This document shows positions 1 through 5,597 of a DNA stretch of 6,195 nt, piece by piece. Source of the stretch: Desulfobacteraceae bacterium (GTDB lineage Bacteria > Desulfobacterota > Desulfobacteria > Desulfobacterales > JAABSP01); contig JAABTE010000157.1 of assembly GCA_011390035.1 (NCBI GenBank), positions 1 through 6,195 of the forward strand. Direction: 5' to 3'. The translations under genes and the position numbers were made by a program. Below the pieces are notes generated by a model. That model did not search any database, was not told the DNA's origin, and saw nothing but the letters and a program-made list of their open reading frames with translations. The first letter of the stretch is position 1, and every line of letters starts with the position of its first letter.

Positions 1-2
1 AT

Positions 3-515
3 TTAAACCGCCAGATCCTCAGCGGCCCGGATCTTCTGGGGCGGCCCAAGGCCGCGGTGGCGGCCGAGCGGGTGGCCCGGATCAATCCGGCGGTGTCGGC
101 GACGGCCCGGGTGGAATGGCTGACGGCGGAGAACGCCGGCCGCCTGATGAACGGGGCGGACCGGGTGGACGTGGTGGTGGACTGCCTGGATAACCTGGAG
201 GGGCGGTTTGTTCTGGCCGACGCGGCGGCGGCGGCGGGGGCGCCCATGGTGACGGCGGGCGTGGCCGGGGCCGCCGGGTTTGTGGCCACGCTCTTTCCGG
301 GGGATGATCCGGAGCGGATCTACGGCCCCCGGGCGGCCGTGTCGGAACCCCGGGCCGAGGCGGACCTTGGATGCCTGGCCGGCGGGGTGGCCGCCGTTGC
401 AGCCATGGAGGCCTTCGAGGCGGTCAAGACGCTCGTCGGCCGGGGGGCGCTGCTGCGGGACCGGATGCTGGTGGTGGATCTGATGGGCAATTTTATGGAA
501 ATCGTGGCGCTTTAG
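3..515 (+). CDS. ThiF/MoeB/HesA-family E1-like adenylyltransferase, 3' part
   Basis: The gene begins before the window; the frame is open from base 3 and gives 170 residues ending at TAG 513-515. The first visible residues, LNRQIL, then a Pro-Lys pair (residues 15-16), INP (27-29) and the DCLDN motif (60-64) are the standard landmarks of the E1-like Rossmann domain. In MoeB the corresponding Arg, Lys and Asp contact ATP. Such enzymes adenylate the C-terminal glycine of a small ubiquitin-like sulfur carrier (MoaD or ThiS type) in molybdopterin, thiamin or related thiolation pathways in the cytoplasm. The Gly-rich crossover segment (122-128) and the EA-K helix that follows fit the family. The protein is unusual in ending soon after, and in having only two visible cysteines (61 and 124): neither of the family's usual CxxC zinc pairs is present. 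The exact pathway cannot be decided, because the carrier protein gene is not in view. Confidence 0.85.
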   Translation, partial: LNRQILSGPDLLGRPKAAVAAERVARINPAVSATARVEWLTAENAGRLMNGADRVDVVVDCLDNLEGRFVLADAAAAAGAPMVTAGVAGAAGFVATLFPGDDPERIYGPRAAVSEPRAEADLGCLAGGVAAVAAMEAFEAVKTLVGRGALLRDRMLVVDLMGNFMEIVAL

Positions 516-560
516 CCTGTGCTGTAACGTATTGACGAATTATGCTTTTTTGCTGAAAAT

Positions 561-566
561 GAGAGG
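561..566 (+). promoter_or_regulatory. Ribosome binding site that decides the DegV start
   Basis: GAGAGG lies directly against the ATG at 567, leaving no spacer, but six bases before the second in-frame ATG at 573. Normal Shine-Dalgarno spacing is about 5-9 bases, so translation most likely begins at 573 and the annotated protein should lose its first two residues (Met-Thr). Confidence 0.6.
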
Positions 567-572
567 ATGACC

Positions 573-1463
573 ATGGCCGCCAATCGCATTATCATGCTGG
601 ATACGGGCTCATCGCCCACCGAGGAGATCCTGAAGTCGGACGACATCCGGCGCATGGGAATGAAGATCTTTCTGGACGGAAAGACGCTCATCGACGGGGA
701 GGAGATCGACAAGGAAACCTACTACTCCATCATCGAAAAGGCCGGTGATTTCAACACCAGCCCGCCCCTGGTCTGGGAAATCCGGAAGATCTACGAGCGG
801 CTCAAGAGCGAGGGGGCTCGGGAGTTGGTGGGGGTGCATGTGTCCTCGGCCATGTCGAAGCTGATTCCCACTTGCGTCAACGCGGCCAAGCTGGTGTCCG
901 GGCTGGACGTGCGCATCATCGACACGCTGAACATCTCTGCCGGCGCGGGGCTGGTGGCGGAAAAGGTGGTGGATCTGCTGCGCCGGGGCCGGAGCGTGGA
1001 TCAGGTGGAGGCATTGATGCCGGAGATCCGTGCGTCGGTCCATTTCCAGATCTCCCTTTCCACCCTCAGCTATCTTGTGAAGAACAAGCGCATCGGCCGG
1101 GCCCAGGGGCTGGTGGGAAATCTGTTGCGGATGCGGCCCATCCTGGGCATCGACGGCGATGGATACCTGGTGCCCGTGGGCAAGGAGCGGGGCAAGGAGA
1201 ACCTGATCGAGCGGATCTCGGAAAGCGCCGTCCGGTTTCTGGAAAAGAGGCCCTATAACATCCGGATCTACCTGGAGTACGGCCTGGACCGAAACAAGCG
1301 GCAGGTGGAGGCGGTTTACGAGGCCTTCATGAAAAAGTTCAAGGGGCTTGACATCGGCCGGCACGAGGCGCGGCGCAGCCGCCTCTGGCCCACCGTGGCC
1401 AACCTGAGCGGCCCGGAGACCTATGGGTTCGCCGTTTACGGGGAAAAACGGCCCATCGAATGA
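573..1463 (+). CDS. DegV family protein (fatty-acid-binding, FakB-like)
   Basis: A 296-residue protein of ordinary DegV length. DegV proteins bind a fatty acid in a cleft between two alpha/beta domains. In Gram-positive bacteria (FakB) they present it to the kinase FakA, which makes acyl-phosphate. Seen here, numbered from the start at 573: the N-terminal strand with DTGSS (10-14), FNTSPP (60-65) matching the family's TS-P motif, VHVSS (88-92), the IIDT strand (115-118) with the Gly/Ala-rich turn after it, and the KNKRIGR segment (170-176) followed by LLRMRPIL. The family's C-terminal HTGPG motif is replaced by NLSGPE (277-282), so the His that lines the carboxylate site in FakB is missing. 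The SGT that usually follows the SS motif is also changed. No FakA-like kinase is in the window. The gene follows the ThiF gene by 57 bases and ends in an ATGA overlap with the next gene, so translation of the two is probably coupled. The family call is firm; a fatty-acid role is inferred. Confidence 0.85.
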   Translation: MAANRIIMLDTGSSPTEEILKSDDIRRMGMKIFLDGKTLIDGEEIDKETYYSIIEKAGDFNTSPPLVWEIRKIYERLKSEGARELVGVHVSSAMSKLIPTCVNAAKLVSGLDVRIIDTLNISAGAGLVAEKVVDLLRRGRSVDQVEALMPEIRASVHFQISLSTLSYLVKNKRIGRAQGLVGNLLRMRPILGIDGDGYLVPVGKERGKENLIERISESAVRFLEKRPYNIRIYLEYGLDRNKRQVEAVYEAFMKKFKGLDIGRHEARRSRLWPTVANLSGPETYGFAVYGEKRPIE

Positions 1464-4135
1464 GCGCGGGCCCGGAACAGATACCGGCAGACGGCCGGCT
1501 GACGCTGATCACCACCCACATCAACGCCGACTACGACGCCTTTGCCTCCATGCTGGCCGCCCAGAAGCTGTATCCGGAGGCCAAGGTGGTCTTTCCCGGC
1601 TCCCACGAGAAAAACCTGCGCAACTTCTTCGTCCAGTCCATGGTCTATCTGTTCAACATGGCGGATCTGCGGGATATCGACTTTTCCGACGTGGGGCGCC
1701 TGGTGCTGGTGGACACCAAGCTGCCGGACCGCATCGGAAAGCTGGCCGAGCTGCTGGAGCGGCCGGACGTGGAGATCCACATCTACGATCACCACCCGCC
1801 CCTGCCCGAGGATGTCCACGGCGCCTACGAGGTGACGGAGCTGGTGGGCGCCACGGTGTCCATCCTCGCCGGGCTGATCCGGGAGCGTCAGATTCCCCTT
1901 ACCGAGGACGAGGCCACGGTGATGTGCCTGGGCATCTACGAGGACACCGGAAGCTTCCAATACGGCTCCACCACCGAAAAGGATTTCATCGCGGCGGCCT
2001 TTCTGCTTTCCATGGGCGCAAGGCTGGACGTGATCGCCAACATGATGGCGCGCGAAATCAGCGCCGAGCAGCTCGGCCTGCTCAACGACATGCTCCAGTC
2101 CGCCATGAATTACACCATCAAGGGCGTTGCCGTCACCGTCACCAGCGTGACCTCGGAAAAATATGTGGAGGAATTCGCCGTTCTGGCCCAGCGGATGATC
2201 CAGATGGAGGGCATGGACGCTCTTTTCGCCCTGGCCCGCATGGGCAACAAGATCTATCTGGTGGCCCGCAGCCGCACCTCGGACGTGGACGCCGGCGCCA
2301 TCGCCCGGGCCATGGGAGGCGGGGGCCATCCCTACGCCGCCGCCGCCACCATCCGGGAAAGGACCCTGGCCCAGGCCGAGCAGCGGCTTCTGGACATCCT
2401 GCACAACACCCTGCGCTCCACCAAGCGCGCCCGGGACCTGATGTCATCGCCCCCCATCCGGGTGGCGCCGGACATCACCTGCGAGCAGGCCCGGAGCCTG
2501 CTGACAAAGTACAATGTAAACGCCCTGCTGGTGATCGCCCCCGGCGAAAACGGCTCTGACCGGCTGCTGGGATACATCACCCGCCAGATCATCGCAAAGG
2601 CCATCTACCTGAAGCTGAACCCGAAGGTGGGCGACTACATGATGACAGAGATGGGCAATGTGGATCCGGATGCCCATCTCACCGAGATACAGGAGAAGAT
2701 CATCGAAAACAAGCAGCGGGTGCTGCCGGTGATGGAAAACGGCAAGGCCGTGGGCGTGATCACCCGCACGGACCTGCTCAACATCCTGGTGCATGAGAGC
2801 CAGTACCAGGGCCGGGACATGCCCGACCCCCACCGGGAGGAGATCAACGCCCGCACCCGCAACATCGTCCGCTTCATGAAGGAGCGGATTGCCGAAAACA
2901 TTCTGACCCAGCTTGCGGGCATCGGCCGGGCGGGGGCGGAGCTGGGCTACGGGGTGTATGTGGTGGGCGGCTTCGTGCGGGATCTTTTCCTGTACCGGCC
3001 CAACGAAGACATCGACATCGTCATCGAGGGCGACGGCATCGCCTTTGCCCGAAAATACGCCGAGATGACGGGCGCCCGCGTCCACTCCCACGAAAAGTTC
3101 GGCACGGCGGTGGTGATCTTTCCGGACGGCTTCAAGGTGGACGTGGCCTCGGCCCGCCTGGAACACTACCGCTTCCCGGCGGACCTGCCCTCGGTGGAGA
3201 TGAGTTCCATCAGGCTGGATCTGTACCGCCGGGATTTCACCATCAACACCCTGGCCATCCAGCTCAACCCCAACCGGTTCGGCACCCTCATCGACTTTTT
3301 CTCCGCGCAAAAAGACATCAAGGAGAAGGTGGTCCGCATCCTGCACAACCTGAGCTTCGTGGAAGACCCCACCCGGGTCTATCGTGCCATACGGTTCGAG
3401 CAGCGGTTCGGCTTCACCATCGGCAAGCTCACCTCCAGCCTCATCGAGAACGTGGTGAAGATGGATTTCTTCCGCCAGCTCAGCGGCCGCCGCGTCTTCA
3501 CGGAGCTGCGCCTGATCCTGGAGGAGGAAAACCCGGCCCCCGCCGTGAAACGGCTGGAGGACTACGGGCTGATAAGCATCCTGCACCCCGACCTGGAGCT
3601 GGACAGCGAGGGCGTCCGCCTTTTCGAGGCGGTGAAAAAGGTGCTCGACTGGCACCACCTGCTCTACCTGGACGAGCCGTACATGCGCTGGGCCGTCTAT
3701 TTCGCGGCCCTGGTCAACGGCTGCTCGGCGGAGAGCGCCGAGGCCATCTGCCAGAAGCTGGAGATCGCCCCCCGCCATCGGCCCATCTTCACCCGGGAGC
3801 GCTTCGATGCCGGCGAGGCCCTGCTTCACATCCGCCGGAACCTGTCCATGAAAAACAGCGAGCTGCACAAGCGCCTGTCGGTCTTTCGGACGGAAATCAT
3901 CCTGTTCATGATGGCCCGGGAGCGCAGCGAGCGGGTCCGGAAGGCCATCGCCCATTATTACACCCGGCTGCGGTTCGTGAAAACCTCCGTCACCGGCCGG
4001 GACCTGCACAAGATGGGCGTTGCCCCCGGCCCCATCTACAGGGAAGCCCTCCAGGCCACGCTGGACGCCCGGCTCAACGGCCGGCTGAAGACCCGGGAGG
4101 ACGAACTCCATTTTATCCGCAACTACCTTCCATAA
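1460..4135 (+). CDS. DHH phosphoesterase - CBS pair - tRNA nucleotidyltransferase/poly(A) polymerase fusion
   Basis: An 891-residue cytoplasmic protein with four parts in order. (1) A DHH phosphoesterase, about 14-200, with NADYDAFAS (22-30), VDT (84-86), DHH (110-112) and YEDTGS (160-165), which supply the metal-binding Asp and His residues. (2) DHHA1, about 215-315, with the substrate-binding GGGGHPYAAAA (286-296). (3) Two CBS domains, about 325-385 and 388-446, the second ending VGVITRTDLL. (4) A class II nucleotidyltransferase from about 475: VVGGFVRD (501-508), the catalytic DID pair D517/D519, RRDFTIN (590-596) and EDPTR (635-639), then the helical RNA-binding region to the end. The polymerase part adds CC, A or poly(A) to RNA 3' ends; Geobacter and Aquifex divide CCA synthesis between separate CC- and A-adding enzymes, so the name CCA-adding enzyme should not be assumed. 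The DHH part resembles NrnA-type nanoRNases. CBS pairs usually bind adenine nucleotides. All visible catalytic residues are intact. The start overlaps the DegV stop (ATGA) and lacks a strong ribosome site, which suggests coupling. Confidence 0.93.
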   Translation: MSAGPEQIPADGRLTLITTHINADYDAFASMLAAQKLYPEAKVVFPGSHEKNLRNFFVQSMVYLFNMADLRDIDFSDVGRLVLVDTKLPDRIGKLAELLERPDVEIHIYDHHPPLPEDVHGAYEVTELVGATVSILAGLIRERQIPLTEDEATVMCLGIYEDTGSFQYGSTTEKDFIAAAFLLSMGARLDVIANMMAREISAEQLGLLNDMLQSAMNYTIKGVAVTVTSVTSEKYVEEFAVLAQRMIQMEGMDALFALARMGNKIYLVARSRTSDVDAGAIARAMGGGGHPYAAAATIRERTLAQAEQRLLDILHNTLRSTKRARDLMSSPPIRVAPDITCEQARSLLTKYNVNALLVIAPGENGSDRLLGYITRQIIAKAIYLKLNPKVGDYMMTEMGNVDPDAHLTEIQEKIIENKQRVLPVMENGKAVGVITRTDLLNILVHESQYQGRDMPDPHREEINARTRNIVRFMKERIAENILTQLAGIGRAGAELGYGVYVVGGFVRDLFLYRPNEDIDIVIEGDGIAFARKYAEMTGARVHSHEKFGTAVVIFPDGFKVDVASARLEHYRFPADLPSVEMSSIRLDLYRRDFTINTLAIQLNPNRFGTLIDFFSAQKDIKEKVVRILHNLSFVEDPTRVYRAIRFEQRFGFTIGKLTSSLIENVVKMDFFRQLSGRRVFTELRLILEEENPAPAVKRLEDYGLISILHPDLELDSEGVRLFEAVKKVLDWHHLLYLDEPYMRWAVYFAALVNGCSAESAEAICQKLEIAPRHRPIFTRERFDAGEALLHIRRNLSMKNSELHKRLSVFRTEIILFMMARERSERVRKAIAHYYTRLRFVKTSVTGRDLHKMGVAPGPIYREALQATLDARLNGRLKTREDELHFIRNYLP
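4095..4112 (+). promoter_or_regulatory. Candidate ribosome site and ATT start for the next gene
   Basis: GGGAGGA (4095-4101) lies eight bases before an ATT codon at 4110 that is in frame with the gene at 4167. The frame is open from 4089 and has no ATG, GTG or TTG before 4167, and neither the GTG at 4167 nor the ATG at 4173 has a recognisable ribosome site. Starting at ATT would add 19 residues, including a Lys-Lys-Trp and an Ala-rich hydrophobic run that completes a membrane anchor. ATT starts are rare (infC is the known case), so this is a candidate only. Confidence 0.35.
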
Positions 4136-4166
4136 AAAGTGGATCGTCACAGCCGCCGCGGCGGCC

Positions 4167-4955
4167 GTGATCATGGCAGTGGCCCTGCTGCCCTTCTGGC
4201 GGGAAGAGGCGGATCTGGCGCTGGTGGATTGTCGCTACAAGCTGGAATACGAAACCCTGCCGGCCGAGGAGCTGCCCATGCGCGCCCTGGGCGCCTGCCT
4301 TTACGATTTTCTGGCCTTCATCGATTCCGCCGAAAGACCGCGGGTCCGGGGCAAGGACGGCCTGATGAAAACGGGCCGGAGCTTTTTGGATGTCCACATG
4401 GAACTTTACGCCGAGCGGACCCGCCGCCGGATGGCCCGGGCCCTCCCCCCGCCCCTGCCCTTCACCAGCCGCGAGGCTGACAAAAAGCTGGACCGGGCGT
4501 TGCATGCCGAGCGCATCCTGCTCCGCCAGTTTATCGACGAAAGCCGGAAAAAGCGCAGCTATTATGTGGAAAGGCTCGTGGTGGATTTCGATCTGCCCGG
4601 CGGGTACGACTTCGAAACCGGCAAATACACCATTCGGGCCGTGATCCGAAGCGACGAGACGGTCCGGGTGTTCCATGGGGAGTGCGAGCTGCGCGTTCCG
4701 GAGATGACCCACCTGTTCACCTTCGCCGCCACCGAAGAGGAGGCCCGGCTGATGGCGCTGAAGACCGCCCCGAAACAGATCGTTCTCAAGCGCTATTTCT
4801 ATCTGGAACCGGGGGCCCAGGGGGTTTATGATACCTCATGGCTATTTGATGAAACGCGAATGGTGGCAACGGCGCTCATCCGGCTTGGGCCGGGGTTTGC
4901 CCTGGACCTGGAGCGGGAAATCAAAAAATGGCTGCTGACGGAGCGGCAAGGATGA
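4167..4955 (+). CDS. Uncharacterised, probably membrane-anchored protein
   Basis: I do not recognise the family. From GTG 4167 the protein has 262 residues; from the alternative ATT at 4110 it has 281. The first residues (MAVALLPFW) are hydrophobic, and the codons just upstream would extend this into a 20-residue segment preceded by two lysines, as in an uncleaved signal anchor, so the bulk is probably periplasmic or outside the membrane. After the anchor come a charged helical region (about 75-130, rich in Arg and Lys) and then alternating strand-like segments (132-178) with YYVERLVVDFDLPGGYDF, a possible beta-rich domain. The C-terminal part (about 205-245) has aromatic and Gly turns and ends in an amphipathic helix with EIKKWLL. 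Two cysteines lie at 22 and 44 and one at 173. It starts at or just inside the end of the nucleotidyltransferase gene and is probably cotranscribed with it. Third-position GC matches the upstream genes, so it is a genuine resident gene rather than a chance frame. Confidence 0.7.
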   Translation: MIMAVALLPFWREEADLALVDCRYKLEYETLPAEELPMRALGACLYDFLAFIDSAERPRVRGKDGLMKTGRSFLDVHMELYAERTRRRMARALPPPLPFTSREADKKLDRALHAERILLRQFIDESRKKRSYYVERLVVDFDLPGGYDFETGKYTIRAVIRSDETVRVFHGECELRVPEMTHLFTFAATEEEARLMALKTAPKQIVLKRYFYLEPGAQGVYDTSWLFDETRMVATALIRLGPGFALDLEREIKKWLLTERQG

Positions 4956-4978
4956 TCGGGGGCCACCGAAACGCATTG

Positions 4979-5001
4979 AGCGCGTGGAAAGGAAGCGCGT
5001 G
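4979..5001 (+). repeat. 8-bp direct repeat upstream of the toxin-antitoxin genes
   Basis: AGCGCGTG occurs at 4979-4986 and again at 4994-5001, separated by seven bases (GAAAGGA), a 15-bp period. It sits 22 bases before the antitoxin start. Antitoxins of this class commonly repress their own promoter by binding repeats here, so this is a candidate operator. No convincing -35/-10 pair was found beside it. Confidence 0.4.
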
Positions 5002-5022
5002 ACATGAAGGGAAAAGATTACC

Positions 5023-5208
5023 ATGAACACCCTTAAGGAAGCAGCTATCGAGACAATCCGGCGATTGCCGGATGAATGCACGGCGGATGACATTTTATAT
5101 CATGTCAATTTTGTCGCTCAGGTTTTAGAGGGATTGGAAGATGCCGATGCCGGCAGAGTCATTACCACCGAAACGCTCCTCGAGAAAGTGGCGGAATGGT
5201 CGAAATAA
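5023..5208 (+). CDS. Antitoxin of a ParE/RelE-type toxin-antitoxin module
   Basis: A 61-residue acidic protein that starts at ATG 5023 with a purine-rich ribosome site (GAAGGG, 5006-5011) upstream. The layout, with a predicted helix including ETIRRLP (10-16), a DDILYHV segment (22-28), a Gly-Arg-Val (44-46) and then a C-terminal helix ending AEWSK, is that of the short antitoxins found in front of RelE/ParE toxins: the N-terminal half would dimerise and the C-terminal tail wrap the toxin. Its last 13 bases overlap the toxin gene, which ties translation of the two together. In this arrangement the antitoxin is made first and in excess, blocks the toxin and, with it, represses the operon. The identification rests on partner, size and pattern; no named antitoxin subfamily can be given. 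Its coding sequence is AT-richer than the genes upstream. Confidence 0.75.
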   Translation: MNTLKEAAIETIRRLPDECTADDILYHVNFVAQVLEGLEDADAGRVITTETLLEKVAEWSK

Positions 5209-5510
5209 AATGGACCCAAAAGGCAACGCGGCACCTGAAGGCGATTTATTCATATATTGCAAACGATTCAAAAATTTATGCGAACAGATATGTTCACTCG
5301 CTTATCGCATCCACGGATAAGCTGAAATTGATGCCCGAATGCGGCAGAAAGGTGCCCGAATTCGAAAGTCATCCAATTCGCGAGATAATATTTAAAAACC
5401 ATCGGATTATTTACAGATTCAATCCAGGAAATCTCGATATCGACATATTGGCCGTGATGCATGGCGCGCATGATTTGCTCCGATTATTTGATGAAGAATC
5501 CAAAGACTGA
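5196..5510 (+). CDS. ParE/RelE-family toxin
   Basis: A 104-residue protein with the characteristic plan of the ParE/RelE fold: IKWTQKA at the N-terminus, a helix with L-AIYSYIA (about 14-22), an alpha-helical stretch up to MPECGRKVPEF (46-56), then the strand-forming IREIIFKNHRIIYRF (61-75) and a final strand ILAVMHGAHDL (84-94). The GR, VPEF, REII and RIIYR positions are the family's usual conserved spots. Family members either cleave mRNA on the ribosome (RelE) or poison DNA gyrase (ParE); the sequence alone does not decide which. The motif set, with an HG near the end and no clear RelE catalytic cluster, leans to ParE. It begins at ATG 5196, inside the antitoxin gene. Codon use is AT-richer than the neighbours, which suggests acquisition by transfer. 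All visible family positions look intact, so the toxin is probably functional. Confidence 0.85.
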   Translation: MVEIKWTQKATRHLKAIYSYIANDSKIYANRYVHSLIASTDKLKLMPECGRKVPEFESHPIREIIFKNHRIIYRFNPGNLDIDILAVMHGAHDLLRLFDEESKD

Positions 5511-5536
5511 GGATAAAACGAGGCCGGCATGGAACA

Positions 5537-5572
5537 GGCGGGACCCGGACTCGCGAGGAGCCAGGTCCCGCC
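5537..5572. terminator. Extended hairpin between convergent genes
   Basis: GGCGGGACC (5537-5545) pairs perfectly with GGTCCCGCC (5564-5572). Inside, after one C/A mismatch, GG-CTC (5547-5552, with A5549 bulged) pairs with GAGCC (5558-5562), leaving a five-base loop. It sits between the toxin stop and the stop of the minus-strand gene, where a two-way terminator is expected. No run of T follows on either strand, so intrinsic termination would be weak; it could instead be an mRNA 3'-end stabiliser or a scattered repeat element. Confidence 0.5.
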
Positions 5573-5597
5573 AACGCATCAGCATCCCGCCAATATC

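Noticed and set aside
546..551. Six T's as an intrinsic terminator after the ThiF gene
   Set aside because: No stable GC-rich hairpin lies just ahead; only three-base stems are visible.
532..560. TTGACG at 532-537 with GAAAAT at 555-560 (17-base spacing) as a promoter for the DegV gene
   Set aside because: Transcription would start near 567, after the ribosome site at 561-566, so the site could not serve this gene in the normal way; the -10 match is also poor.
1436..2404. A 322-codon open frame on the minus strand opposite the DHH region
   Set aside because: Same reasoning: an antisense shadow of a GC-rich gene with no domain motifs.
1423..2559. A 378-codon plus-strand frame overlapping the fusion gene
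   Set aside because: A +1/+2 frame shadow rich in Arg, Gly, Pro and His, without motifs; the overlapping frame encodes clear DHH, DHHA1 and CBS motifs.
2444..4174. A 576-codon open frame on the minus strand opposite the fusion gene
   Set aside because: It lies wholly opposite a gene with intact catalytic motifs; its His/Gln/Asp/Val-rich composition is typical of antisense frames in GC-rich DNA, and it has no recognisable domain.
5004..5036. A 10-codon frame (ATG 5004) with a GGAAAGGAAG-like site just before the antitoxin
   Set aside because: It overlaps the antitoxin start in another frame and is too short to support as a leader peptide without comparative data.
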